Source of the DNA: Pontibacter sp. HSC-14F20
GTDB lineage: Bacteria > Bacteroidota > Bacteroidia > Cytophagales > Hymenobacteraceae
Assembly (NCBI RefSeq): GCF_019599265.1
Contig: NZ_JAHZTC010000001.1
Span: forward strand, 496,001 to 560,000
Length of the DNA stretch: 64,000 nt
Direction of reading: 5' to 3'
Shown here: in pieces, positions 17,602-26,351 of the stretch
Numbering within the stretch: position 1 is the stretch's first letter
Layout of the letters: every line of letters starts with the position of its first letter
Translations under genes and position numbers: made by a program
The notes under the pieces: model-generated
What the model was told of the DNA's origin: nothing
Database searches by the model: none
The model's input: the letters and a program-made list of their open reading frames with translations, nothing else

Positions 17602-18870
17602 TCACGTCTTTTGCTTCTTCTTTTTAGCCGCCGGGAACAGAATGTTGTTCAGGATCAGTCTATACCCGGGTGAATTGGGGTGGAGGGCCAGGTCGGTCGG
17701 ATCTTCGCCCACCAGGTGCTGGTAATCTTCCGGATCATGACCGCCATAGAAAGTCCAGGTGCCGCGCGCGAAAGTGCCGTGCATGTACCGGATCTCACCG
17801 ACCTCCTTGTTTTCACCCATCACCACCACTTCCGGCTTCACCATATTTTTTCGAAAGGCTGTGGTCTGACCCATGAATCCCTTAATGGTTTTTGCGTGGT
17901 TTTGTGTGAGCATGGTAGGTATAGGATCCCACTTGGCTGAAAAGGTGAAGAGCTGAAAAAAATCATTTGGCTCCGTCAGGCCGCGTTCCTGTGGTTGCAT
18001 GTCTATGTTGGAATACTCATACTCAAGCGGATTGCGCACCAGCGAGAAATCTTTGAAAGCGAAGGTTTTGCCAAAATCCAGTTTGCTCTGGGCATTAGGA
18101 TCCGCGCCATCTCCGTCGTACATCGCTTCTATAAAATCTATACCTTCGGCTGCCAGGGCAATGTCGTAGGTGTCGGTGGCTGAGCACATCGCAAATAAAA
18201 AGCCGCCTCCTGCACAAAAGTCACGAATGGTGCGAGCGACTGCGCCTTTCAATTCCGATACTTTGTTAAAGCCGAGTGATTTGGCCGAAGCCTCTGACTC
18301 GCGCTGCTGCTCCTGGTACCAGGGGTAATGGCGGTAGCTAGAGTAAAACTTTCCGTACTGACCCGTAAAGTCTTCGTGGTGAAGGTGTAACCAGTCGTAT
18401 TTTGGTAAATCGCCCCGTATAATTTCTTCGTCGTATACCTTATCATAAGGAATCTCAGCGTACGTCAGCACCAGCGTAACGGCATCATCCCAGGGCATTT
18501 TAGACTTTGGGGTATAGACGGCAATCTTCGGCACTTTCTCCAGTTTCATTACATCCATGTTCGCCTCCGGGTCGCTAATCTGCGTGAGAATGGTGTTGTA
18601 TTGTGCGTCCGAAATGACCTGGTAACTGATGCCCCGTACGACCAACTCATTTTCAAGCTGCGGTGCATGCTGAAAGGCAAAACTACCGCCTCTGAAATTG
18701 AGCAACCAGTCAACCGACACGCTTTTGGAAAGTACCCAATACGCTGCTCCATACGATTTCAGGTGGTCTTTCTGCGTGTCGTCCATCGGTATCAGCACCG
18801 TGGAACTGAAGGCATGAAGGGGGAACACCAGGTATGCGGCGAACAAAAAAATAAGGCGGTTTAACTTCAT
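17602..18870 (-). CDS. exported protein with GATase-I-like fold, function unknown
   Basis: The frame stays open to 19539, but the real start is ATG 18870, giving 422 residues. Its signal peptide MKLNRLIFLFAAYLVFPLHAFSS fits export, and the upstream extension runs antisense to a permease gene. The mature protein has a flavodoxin/GATase-like look: PKIAVYTPKS near residue 105, an HHEDFTGQYGKF loop, and a candidate nucleophile elbow GGGFLFAMCSATDTYD. The Lys-rich tail AAKKKKQKT is polar. Related Cytophagales proteins are, from memory, sometimes labelled asparagine synthetase B, but no ATP-pyrophosphatase motif is visible, so that label is not adopted. Confidence 0.65.
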   Translation of the reverse strand: MKLNRLIFLFAAYLVFPLHAFSSTVLIPMDDTQKDHLKSYGAAYWVLSKSVSVDWLLNFRGGSFAFQHAPQLENELVVRGISYQVISDAQYNTILTQISDPEANMDVMKLEKVPKIAVYTPKSKMPWDDAVTLVLTYAEIPYDKVYDEEIIRGDLPKYDWLHLHHEDFTGQYGKFYSSYRHYPWYQEQQRESEASAKSLGFNKVSELKGAVARTIRDFCAGGGFLFAMCSATDTYDIALAAEGIDFIEAMYDGDGADPNAQSKLDFGKTFAFKDFSLVRNPLEYEYSNIDMQPQERGLTEPNDFFQLFTFSAKWDPIPTMLTQNHAKTIKGFMGQTTAFRKNMVKPEVVVMGENKEVGEIRYMHGTFARGTWTFYGGHDPEDYQHLVGEDPTDLALHPNSPGYRLILNNILFPAAKKKKQKT

Positions 18871-18999
18871 GGGCTTAACATATGGTAACAAATGTATTGA
18901 AATTGGTTCTTTTTTCAGATATTGGAGGTGAATTAGAAAACTGAGGTTCTTCCTTATACTTAACGCAGGGGGGAACGTTTCGCATATAAGACCCACGTT

Positions 19000-20244
19000 A
19001 TGGACCAGCTCGAAAATATACGGGAAAGTATTCGCGCCATCAAAAGTAACTTGCTCCGCACCGTCCTCACCGGACTGATCATTTCTATCGGCATCATGTC
19101 GCTGGTAGGTATACTCACAGCGGTAGACGGTATGAAGCACTCCCTGAACCAGACCTTTTCGAGCCTGGGTGCCAACTCTTTCGATATCCGGAAGAAATTT
19201 AACAGCGGCGGAAACGGTGGCCAAAGCCGGACAGAAAAGGTATATCCGGCTATTACGTACGATCAGGCTATTAAGTACAAGGAACTGATGGGGACAAAGT
19301 CTCAGGTGAGTCTTTCGGCCAACGTATCGGGCGCAACGGTTGTGAAAAGTGCTACAGACAAGACCAATCCGAACATTAACGTGATTGCGGGTGACGAATT
19401 CTACCTGGCAGGCCAGAACCTGAACCTCGAGCGTGGCCGTGCTTTTTCCAGCTATGAACTGGAGCTCGGCTCGAATGTGGCGATAATCGGAAAAGAGATA
19501 TCTGACAAGCTTTTCCCAAAAACAGAACCAATCAACCAATACATCACCTTTTTGGGGCGCCGCTTTAAAATTGTTGGAGAGTTGGAGAAGCGCGGCAGCA
19601 GCATGGGCGGCAGCGGTGGTGACCGTATGATCCTGATTCCACTCGAAACAGGCCGGCAGATTCCGCTGACAGGTAACGGTACCCTGACTTACAACATTAA
19701 AACCTCTATTTCCAGGCCCGAAGAACTTACATACGTGATGGGTGAAGCGACTGGTGTGATGCGCAATGTTCGCCAGGACAGACTTGGCCAGGAAGAGTCA
19801 TTTGAGATCAGAAGAAGCGACTCCCTTATCCAAAGCCTAAACGAGATATCCGGTTATCTGAAAATGGGCGGCTTTATCATTGGCTTTATCACGTTGCTGG
19901 GTGCCTCTGTCGGGCTGATGAACATCATGATGGTGTCTGTAAACGAACGTACCCGCGAGATAGGTGTGCGCAAAGCGCTGGGAGCAACTGCTCAGCAAAT
20001 ACAACAGCAGTTTCTGATCGAAGCAGTTGTGATCTGTATTCTGGGAGGTATAGTCGGTATTTTCCTGGGTATACTCATGGGCAATGGCATTGCCTCATTG
20101 ATTGGAGAAGGCGGCTTTATAGTGCCGTGGATCTGGGTGTTTGTTGGCCTTACGATCTGTGTGCTGGTGGGTGTGCTGTCAGGCTTTTACCCAGCGCGCC
20201 GTGCTTCCAAACTCGACCCGATCGAATCGCTCCGCTACGAATAA
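19000..20244 (+). CDS. MacB/FtsX-type ABC transporter permease
   Basis: This 414-residue inner-membrane protein has one N-terminal helix (IKSNLLRTVLTGLIISIGIMSLVG, about residues 15-38) and a large periplasmic MacB-PCD domain to about residue 285. The FtsX domain has three more helices and carries the signature NIMMVSVNERTREIGVRKALGAT. It ends with FYPARRASKLDPIESLRYE. Such permeases work with an ATPase encoded elsewhere; none is adjacent here. Substrates may be lipoproteins, peptides or drugs. The next gene begins 3 bases after the stop. ATG 19000 starts right at the conserved DQLENIRESIRAIK. Confidence 0.92.
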   Translation: MDQLENIRESIRAIKSNLLRTVLTGLIISIGIMSLVGILTAVDGMKHSLNQTFSSLGANSFDIRKKFNSGGNGGQSRTEKVYPAITYDQAIKYKELMGTKSQVSLSANVSGATVVKSATDKTNPNINVIAGDEFYLAGQNLNLERGRAFSSYELELGSNVAIIGKEISDKLFPKTEPINQYITFLGRRFKIVGELEKRGSSMGGSGGDRMILIPLETGRQIPLTGNGTLTYNIKTSISRPEELTYVMGEATGVMRNVRQDRLGQEESFEIRRSDSLIQSLNEISGYLKMGGFIIGFITLLGASVGLMNIMMVSVNERTREIGVRKALGATAQQIQQQFLIEAVVICILGGIVGIFLGILMGNGIASLIGEGGFIVPWIWVFVGLTICVLVGVLSGFYPARRASKLDPIESLRYE

Positions 20245-20247
20245 TAT

Positions 20248-20634
20248 ATGGTTGAGTCTATTGACGTTCTAGCCCGCATTTTAGAAAAGAAACGCCTGGT
20301 GCCAGTTATGAACCAGACGAAGTGGCGCGAGCTTATCGGGACATTGTGCCAGCTGACTCATATGGAACCGGAGATACGCATCAAGTACCTGCATGACGCT
20401 GTGGAGCCAGTTAATTTTGCGCCAATCTGGTGGGAGGAGCTGGAACAGACGGGCCTGAAGAACATCGAATGGATGGAGATCAAGGTTATCAGGGAAATCA
20501 GCGTCGGGCTCCTATCGCCTACGCTTCAGGCTGATTATACTGATCTGATACAAGAGGTGCTAGACAGGTATGCCATACCTTATAAGGCAGAAGGAGCGGT
20601 GTTCCGAATAACAGGATATCAGCAACTGCAGTAA
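20248..20634 (+). CDS. small conserved protein of unknown function (DUF6678-like)
   Basis: This is a 128-residue soluble protein that follows the permease gene after 3 bases and so shares its transcript. It contains VMNQTKWRELIGTLCQLT and PIWWEELEQTGLKNIEW, rich in Trp, resembling short proteins filed under DUF6678; that assignment is from memory and unverified. No catalytic motif or export signal is visible. Its terminator hairpin just downstream has been split by an IS4-family element. Confidence 0.6.
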   Translation: MVESIDVLARILEKKRLVPVMNQTKWRELIGTLCQLTHMEPEIRIKYLHDAVEPVNFAPIWWEELEQTGLKNIEWMEIKVIREISVGLLSPTLQADYTDLIQEVLDRYAIPYKAEGAVFRITGYQQLQ

Positions 20635-20648
20635 CTGACTGAAATAAA

Positions 20649-20666
20649 AAAGGCGGGTATAAAACC
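20649..20666. terminator. left half of a terminator hairpin split by the IS4-family element
   Basis: AAAAGGCGGG and the target bases GGTATAAAACC (20656-20666) form the left arm and loop. The missing right arm, CCCGCCTTTT, now lies at 22044-22053. Removing the insert and one target copy restores a hairpin between convergent genes. Confidence 0.8.
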
Positions 20667-22034
20667 AGGAGTGGTCGGAAGATGAAATCTTCCGGCCATT
20701 TTTGTTTCGGGGCTATTTTTTCACTTCCTTGACCTCTCTGCTTCTTTTGTTTGTTGTCTTTATAGGCTAACTGATCAAGATGATGCGCCTATTCAAAGAC
20801 CACCGGATGAGTGTGAGCCAGTTGCTGGCCCCTATCCCCGAGCAATACCTGGAGCAACTCGCTCTTCAAAGCCGGGTAGACCGCTATGCCAAGGTACTCC
20901 ATGGGCGCAAGATGTTCTACCTGCTGCTCTAGGGGATGCTGGAAAACGAGCGGCTCAGTCAGCGGAGCCTGGAAGACACCTTCCATGACCCGCTCTTCAA
21001 GTAGCTCTTTCACCTGGAGGCTGGGGAAAGCGTCCGACGGAGCTCTATATCAGAGCGTCTATCTCAAATAGATGCCCACTACTTCAGCCAGATCTATGAA
21101 TGCATCTATGAGCAGTATGCCCGCCTGTATTCAGCGCGTGAGCGGCAAAAGCACCTGTTGATCCGGGTCGACAGCACCTTGGTCAGTGATACAGCCGGCA
21201 AGCTGCAAAGCAGCATCGGGCATACAAGCGGCAAGAAGGCAGTCAAATACACCATGGCCTTCGATAGGGTGCTGCCCTGCAGCGCCCAGGCTTTCAGCGG
21301 GCGTAGCTATAACAGTGAAGCGGTCGCCCTGCCCCACCTGGTCTGGCAGCATGTCCGGCAGGAGGCGGGCCATCAGAACCTGTATGTGCTGGACCGGGGC
21401 CTGCAATCGGGCAAAAGCCTGGAGGCCTTTGCCGGGCAGCAGGTGCCCTTTGTCTGCCGGCTGAAGGAAAAGCGCAAGTATGAGCTCCGGGCCAACCTGC
21501 TTGGGGAAGACCAGCGGACAGATCTGGGGGAAGGGGTGCTGGTAAGCGATGAGCTGGTCTGGCTTTACTGCGGGGAGCGCATCCAAAACAAGAAAGGCAA
21601 TGTCCACTACCGGGAAAGCCTGCTGGAGCAGGATTTGCGCCTGCTCATCGTGGAAAGCAAGCAAGACCCGGGGCAGCGCTACTGGCTGTTGACCAATGCC
21701 CTGCAGCTGTCCGCAGAAGAGGTAGCCAGGGCTTACCGGCAAAGGTGGGACATGGAGGTCTTCTTTCGCTTCCTCAAGCAGGAGCTGCACCTGAGCCATT
21801 TAGTTTCGCTCAACCAGAACGGCATCCAGGTGATGCTTTACATGACCCTGATTGTGGCCATGCTGCTGCTTATCTACAAACACGCCAACGCCATCGGCTA
21901 TAAAACAGCCAAACGCCGGTTTGCCATGGAAGTCAGAAACCTGGCCATAGCCATCATCGTGGCAGCGTGCGGGGGGACCTGGACAAACTCTTCAAAACAT
22001 AAAAAAGTGGTCGGAATTTTTTCCGACCACTCCT
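20667..22034 (+). mobile_element. IS4-family insertion sequence, decayed
   Basis: The element is 1368 bp with 14-bp inverted ends (AGGAGTGGTCGGAA on the left, its complement on the right). It is flanked by 11-bp direct repeats GGTATAAAACC (20656-20666 and 22035-22045), within the usual IS4-family range. Each end also contains an internal hairpin; the right one is a perfect GTGGTCGGAA/TTCCGACCAC palindrome. The transposase gene is interrupted. GC content is visibly higher than the surroundings and the body holds no AGGTATA word; one overlaps only its target site. Confidence 0.9.
20780..22002 (+). pseudogene. IS4-family DDE transposase with two in-frame TAG codons and a 3' frameshift
   Basis: Reading from ATG 20780, one frame runs through the whole element but is broken by TAG at 20930-20932 and TAG at 21002-21004. 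The part after 21158 keeps the DDE set: Asp in RVDSTLVSD, Asp in YVLDRGLQSG, and the YREK-type motif in YRQRWDMEVFFRFLKQ. Near the end a run of six G at 21971-21976 puts the reading frame off. With seven G it would end DLDKLFKT at 22002; as written it reads through the IS end to 22093. Both breaks argue for an inactive copy, unless suppressed. Confidence 0.85.
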
Positions 22035-22043
22035 GGTATAAAA

Positions 22044-22053
22044 CCCGCCTTTT
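22044..22053. terminator. right half of the split terminator
   Basis: CCCGCCTTTT is the complementary arm of the hairpin begun at 20649. The OmpH-like gene (leftward) now has this arm and its 11-bp target repeat but lacks the partner arm nearby. The IS right-end palindrome (about 22009-22032) may act as substitute. Confidence 0.7.
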
Positions 22054-22076
22054 CTGTTGCTATACCTGTTGTCTGG

Positions 22077-22715
22077 TTATTTCTTCTTGGTAGCAGCTTC
22101 GGCTGGCTTGGCTGCTTCTTTCTCCTGGTCGTACTCGTTGTTCAAACCAGTCAGTACTTCTTCTGTTATGTCCAGTGAGTTATCGCCATACAAGATAGCA
22201 CTTTGACCTCTTGAGTAAGTCAGCACCATTTTGTAGCCTTTTTCCTGACTCAGCTTCTGCAGGTAAGCCTCTACGCGGTCGTAGATCTTTTTCATTTCTT
22301 CTGCTTCTTCAGTGGCCAACTGGTTGCCGGTGGTCTGGCTTTGCTGCTGGAGCTGCTGCTGTCGCTGTGCCAGTTTTTGCTCGGTTGAAGCACGCTGCTC
22401 TACAGTCATGCTGCCGCCATTGCGCTGGTAGTTCTGCACTTCTTTCTCAAAAGCAGTTGCCTTGGACTGAAAATCTTTTTCAGCTTTTTGAGTTTTGGAC
22501 TGGAAGCGTGTGCGGGCGTCTTTAAAATACTCATACTTGCTCAGTAGAGAGTCTGAGTTGATGTACACAATTTCAGCCATGCCAGCAGTAGCTAAGGTGT
22601 CTGAGCCAGTTGCCGAAGTAGTGGCAGTGCCGGTTGCCTGAGGTTTTTGATCTGTGTTACAAGCAGTCACTAGAGCGCCCAAAGCGACTCCCAAAACGAT
22701 TCTAGATAGGTTCAC
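22077..22715 (-). CDS. OmpH/Skp-family periplasmic chaperone-like lipoprotein
   Basis: This 212-residue protein has lipoprotein signal MNLSRIVLGVALGALVTAC (Cys19) and a Thr/Ser/Ala-rich linker to about residue 45. The OmpH core follows: EIVYINSDSLLSKYEYFKD, a long Gln/Glu/Lys-rich helical hairpin (residues 60-150) and closing GYKMVLTYSRGQSAILYGD. Skp-like proteins hold outer-membrane proteins unfolded in the periplasm; the lipid anchor is a variation seen in Bacteroidota. A Lys/Ala tail ends the protein. It is convergent with the interrupted IS4-family element. Confidence 0.87.
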   Translation of the reverse strand: MNLSRIVLGVALGALVTACNTDQKPQATGTATTSATGSDTLATAGMAEIVYINSDSLLSKYEYFKDARTRFQSKTQKAEKDFQSKATAFEKEVQNYQRNGGSMTVEQRASTEQKLAQRQQQLQQQSQTTGNQLATEEAEEMKKIYDRVEAYLQKLSQEKGYKMVLTYSRGQSAILYGDNSLDITEEVLTGLNNEYDQEKEAAKPAEAATKKK

Positions 22716-22788
22716 AAGTAGTTAATTAAGCTGTTATTGATTGTTTCAGACTGAAAATATAGCGCTAATTTTTAAAAATTCAGAATTT

Positions 22789-24108
22789 TTAATGTTTAAG
22801 CACTTCTATATATGTTTCTTCGGCCTCCATTAAGCCCTGTTCGTTGATGCTGGTCAGTCGTACCTGCTTTGTTTCGTTCACCAGCACCGGGTCGTATTTG
22901 GCAGCTACACGCACATAATTCTCTGTCCAGCCTTCCATCACGCCGTCTTTCACATCGTCCTCAAACAACACTGTAAACTCGCGGCCAACATTCTGCTCGT
23001 AGAAAAAACGCTTTTTCTTTTCGGAAAGGACGCGCAGCATGTCGGCTCTCCGGTTGCGGTCTTTGATGCTGACCTTGCCCGGCATATCGGGAGCCATCGT
23101 GTTCTCGCGCTCCGAGTAGGGGAACACATGCAGGTAGCTCACATCAAGTCCGTTGATAAAGTTATAGGTCTCCAGGAAGTCCTCTTCTGTCTCGCCCGGG
23201 AATCCTACGATCACATCCACGCCAATGCAGCAATGTGGCATTAGGGATTTAATGCTGGCAACACGGTCAGCATACAGCTCGCGCAGGTAGCGGCGGCGCA
23301 TCAGTTTCAATATCTTGTTAGAGCCCGACTGCAGCGGCACATGGAAGTGCGGCATAAAGCGCTTGCTCTGGCTCACAAATTCAATGATTTCATCTTTCAG
23401 CAAGTTGGGCTCGATGGAAGAAATCCGGAAACGGTCTATACCTGCTACTTTGTCAAGCTCCTGAACCAGTTCGAAAAAAGTCTCTACACGTTCGCCGTTC
23501 TGCAAACCAAAGTCACCGGTATTCACGCCTGTGAGCACTATCTCCTTCACACCAGACTCTGATATCTCGTTGGCGGAGCGTACCACATTGGCTATGCTAT
23601 CGGAACGGCTGTTGCCGCGCGCCAGGGGAATGGTGCAGAAAGTGCAGGAGTAGTCGCAGCCGTCTTGCACCTTCAGGAAGGTGCGCGTGCGGTCGCCGAA
23701 GGAGTAAGAGTTATGGAACGTGTTGGCTTCGCTGATGGCGCTGGCGTATACCTGCGGCTGCGCTTTCTTTTCAAAAGTCTCCAGAATGTCCACCAACTGA
23801 AACTTCTCAGCGGCACCTAACACGGCGTCTACGCCCGGTATCTCGCTGATTTCTTTCGGTTTGAGCTGGGCATAGCAACCCACAATCGTTATAAAAGCGT
23901 TCGGGGAGTACTTTTGTGCTTCCTTTACGATTTTACGACATTTCTTATCTGCATTGTCGGTGACAGAACAGGTATTGATCACATAAATGTCAGGCTTGTC
24001 GGTAAACTCCACCTTCTCAAAACCACGCTCCTGGAAAATCCTCCCGATGGTGCTGGTTTCAGAGTAGTTTAGCTTACAGCCCAGTGTATAAAATGCTACC
24101 TTTTTCAT
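22789..24108 (-). CDS. mtaB: tRNA (t6A37) methylthiotransferase MtaB
   Basis: This is a 439-residue radical-SAM methylthiotransferase that converts t6A37 to ms2t6A37 in tRNAs reading A-starting codons. The N-terminal domain reads FYTLGCKLNYSETSTI, with INTCSVTDNADKKCRK and VGCYAQ supplying auxiliary-cluster cysteines. The radical-SAM motif is DGCDYSCTFCTIPLARGNSRS, and a C-terminal TRAM-like domain is present. The ETSTIGRIF start and CxxxCxxC context separate it from MiaB and RimO. With miaB and miaE this is the third A37-modification gene in the window. Confidence 0.93.
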   Translation of the reverse strand: MKKVAFYTLGCKLNYSETSTIGRIFQERGFEKVEFTDKPDIYVINTCSVTDNADKKCRKIVKEAQKYSPNAFITIVGCYAQLKPKEISEIPGVDAVLGAAEKFQLVDILETFEKKAQPQVYASAISEANTFHNSYSFGDRTRTFLKVQDGCDYSCTFCTIPLARGNSRSDSIANVVRSANEISESGVKEIVLTGVNTGDFGLQNGERVETFFELVQELDKVAGIDRFRISSIEPNLLKDEIIEFVSQSKRFMPHFHVPLQSGSNKILKLMRRRYLRELYADRVASIKSLMPHCCIGVDVIVGFPGETEEDFLETYNFINGLDVSYLHVFPYSERENTMAPDMPGKVSIKDRNRRADMLRVLSEKKKRFFYEQNVGREFTVLFEDDVKDGVMEGWTENYVRVAAKYDPVLVNETKQVRLTSINEQGLMEAEETYIEVLKH

Positions 24109-24246
24109 AATCAGGGTGCAAAGATAATAATTTTAATTCTGAATAAGTGAAAGGGCGCCACTGTATCCAGACTTTTGTCAGCCAGCATTTTTAGCATGCC
24201 GGTATTCTTTTTTATACTGTACCTGCTGTTGTACCCGGCGCTATAC

Positions 24247-26085
24247 CTATTTTCTGACAAAATCTTCGAAGGAATACTGCATATACGCTTTCCCTAGTTT
24301 GAGCTGCTCAGCAGTCACTCCCTTGCCTTTGATAATTGGCTTTTCAGCCACGTTATCGAAGGAAAGCACCTTGCCCGGCGTAATAAAGGTAAAGCCATCC
24401 CGAAAAACATAAAATGCAAAAGGATAGGAGCTTGGAGCCAGTAAGTTGCGACTCCACTTGAAGTCCTGGTAAGACAGATCTAACTGGTAAAGCAGGGTAG
24501 TGGCAATGTCTGTCTGGCTGCCGATGGTCGAAATCGTGCGTCCTTTTGTTGCTAGAGCGCCTCCGGTCAGTATAAAAGGTATCCGGAATTTGGTGCTGCG
24601 GTAATTCGGATCATCATAGGGCAGCGGATGGCCGTGGTCCGCTACGAGCACGATCAAAGTTGAATCCCACCACGATTGCTGTCGCGCCTGATCAATGAAA
24701 TTCCCTAGTGCCCAATCGGTATAGTAAACCGAGTTTTTGAATTTGTCGCTGATCTTGTCGCCTTTAAATTTGGCAGGTATAGGAATCTCAAAAGGTTCGT
24801 GGCTGCTCAAGGTATAGACAGTGCTAAAAAAGGGTTCCTGTTCCTGGTCAAGATCTTTGAGTACACGCTCGAACAATACATGGTCATGAGCACCCCATTT
24901 GGAGTTGTAGCTCTCGGCAGGGAAATCATGCTTGTCTATCAACCGGTCATACTTACCATTTTGCAGGTATGAGCGGATATTGGCAAACTCCAGTTCGCCG
25001 CCATAATAAAAGGAGGTGCCATACCCTGCTTGTTTAAATACCTGACTCAGATGCGGCAGCTTCTCAGTTTTCTTGGGATTCTTGATGATGGAAGTAGTGG
25101 TCTGTACTGGATAGCCGCTCAACAAGGCCACCATACCTTTTTCGCTGCGGTCGCCGCTCGAGTAGAGCTTTGTAAAGCTGACGCCCTCTGCGGCTAGTTT
25201 ATCCAGGTTAGGGGTTACACCTGGCTCACCACCCAAATGTGCTACATACTTGGCGGTATAACTTTCCAGGATGATGAAAAGCACGTTAGGCCGCTCCACC
25301 CGAAGAATATTTTCAGAAGAGTCAGCCGTGGCGGCATAGAGTTGAGCTACTTTCGCGGCGGCGGTCTCATGGTCCATGTACTGGTAAGGGTTGCGCGTTT
25401 CCTCGTTATACTTTAGCATGGTATCCATCAGGTTCCAGGGCATGTTGAGTCCGGCATGGTTGGCGTAGGGGTTCTCAGAGAAATAGACCACACTTTGATT
25501 AATCGGGATTTGCTGCCAGCCCCCGCGCATCGGAAGAATCAGTACGGCAAGGAACAGAAGCGCTATACCTGCATAAGTAAATCTGGAAAAATTGAGGTGG
25601 TAATTCTGATAATCGAAGGTATAGCGGAACAGCAGGGCAAAGACCAGACTGGTGGCGAGGGCACTCACGCTGAGGAATAGGATTGGTGCCGCAGCAGCTG
25701 ATGCAGCCATTTCTCCCGGCGTATTCAGGTATAGCATAGGAGTGGAGTCGAGCCGGAAGCCCCAGTAGGTATAGAGTTCCAGGTCAACGGCCATTAACAC
25801 CGACAGCAACACCAATATAGTATAGGTATAGTAGCGAATAAACTTGCGCACCCGCAGCCCGGGGAATAGAGAAGTAGCTAAAATAGCCAGAAAAGGTATG
25901 GCGCTTACATAAGAACTGAATGAAAGATCCAGGCGCAACCCCTTTAGGAAGATGGTCACCAGGTCCGTCTGCGATAATTCCTGTGTGCGGTTATCGTGGT
26001 AAAGCAGGAAAATAGCTCTGGATGCAATAAAGTAGAGTACCCAGAACAAAAGGTAGAGTGGCTGATATAAAAGGCTTCGTATCAC
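24247..26085 (-). CDS. LTA-synthase-family membrane sulfatase/phosphotransferase
   Basis: This 612-residue protein has five predicted N-terminal transmembrane helices (to about residue 200) and an extracytoplasmic alkaline-phosphatase-fold domain. Catalytic features are RPNVLFIILESYTAKYV (nucleophile Thr), SSGDRSEKGMVALLSGYP, and metal ligands in LIVLVADHGHPLPYD. In Gram-negatives such proteins commonly transfer phosphoglycerol or phosphoethanolamine to envelope glycans; the substrate here is unknown. The gene stands alone between mtaB and the divergent glnN. The frame contains at least six AGGTATA words. Confidence 0.88.
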   Translation of the reverse strand: MIRSLLYQPLYLLFWVLYFIASRAIFLLYHDNRTQELSQTDLVTIFLKGLRLDLSFSSYVSAIPFLAILATSLFPGLRVRKFIRYYTYTILVLLSVLMAVDLELYTYWGFRLDSTPMLYLNTPGEMAASAAAAPILFLSVSALATSLVFALLFRYTFDYQNYHLNFSRFTYAGIALLFLAVLILPMRGGWQQIPINQSVVYFSENPYANHAGLNMPWNLMDTMLKYNEETRNPYQYMDHETAAAKVAQLYAATADSSENILRVERPNVLFIILESYTAKYVAHLGGEPGVTPNLDKLAAEGVSFTKLYSSGDRSEKGMVALLSGYPVQTTTSIIKNPKKTEKLPHLSQVFKQAGYGTSFYYGGELEFANIRSYLQNGKYDRLIDKHDFPAESYNSKWGAHDHVLFERVLKDLDQEQEPFFSTVYTLSSHEPFEIPIPAKFKGDKISDKFKNSVYYTDWALGNFIDQARQQSWWDSTLIVLVADHGHPLPYDDPNYRSTKFRIPFILTGGALATKGRTISTIGSQTDIATTLLYQLDLSYQDFKWSRNLLAPSSYPFAFYVFRDGFTFITPGKVLSFDNVAEKPIIKGKGVTAEQLKLGKAYMQYSFEDFVRK

Positions 26086-26207
26086 GGCTGCAAATATACA
26101 ACTTAAGTGTCCTCTCTTAAACGCCAGCTGTTCGATTAAAATTCAGGATGATCAGTTAACCATATTAAATGGAAGATGAATATAGGTGTAAACATGGTTT
26201 TTATAAA

Positions 26208-26233
26208 ACACCCCCTGTGAATCAAAGGGGTGT
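26208..26233. promoter_or_regulatory. dyad ACACCCC-N12-GGGGTGT upstream of glnN
   Basis: Seven-bp perfect arms at 26208-26214 and 26227-26233 lie in the 266-bp divergent spacer, about 55 bp upstream of the candidate glnN promoter. It may be an operator; nothing else recognisable occupies this spacer. Confidence 0.3.
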
Positions 26234-26285
26234 ACAGGTAAAAAAGTATAAATATTTGAAATACCCCCCTAAATTTTATACCCTG

Positions 26286-26320
26286 TTGCATACAAGCAAT
26301 TGATTTTGTCTTTACCTTTG
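26286..26320 (+). promoter_or_regulatory. Bacteroidota-type promoter for glnN
   Basis: TTG at 26286-26288 and TACCTTTG at 26313-26320 fit the -33 TTG and -7 TAnnTTTG elements. The spacing (24 bases) is slightly long. The ATG lies 32 bases after the -7 box. Confidence 0.5.
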
Positions 26321-26351
26321 GTCAGAATTTAGACCCTAACCTCCTTAACCC

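Noticed and set aside
18871..19539. 5' extension of the GATase-like frame (223 extra codons)
   Set aside because: It runs antisense to the start of the MacB-type permease, while ATG 18870 provides a good signal peptide and a natural start.
21131..21799. 222-codon minus-strand frame inside the IS4-type element
   Set aside because: It mirrors the transposase frame; composition is a Gln/Leu-rich shadow without recognisable domains.
24197..24295. Small + strand frame before the LTA-synthase-like gene's 3' end
   Set aside because: Hydrophobic but overlaps the sulfatase gene on the other strand and has no promoter or conserved look.
26313..26320. Iterated AGGTATA word as a general promoter element
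   Set aside because: Although TATACCT can overlap TACCTTTG -7 boxes (13783), most copies lie deep in genes in both orientations, so promoter function cannot explain the abundance.
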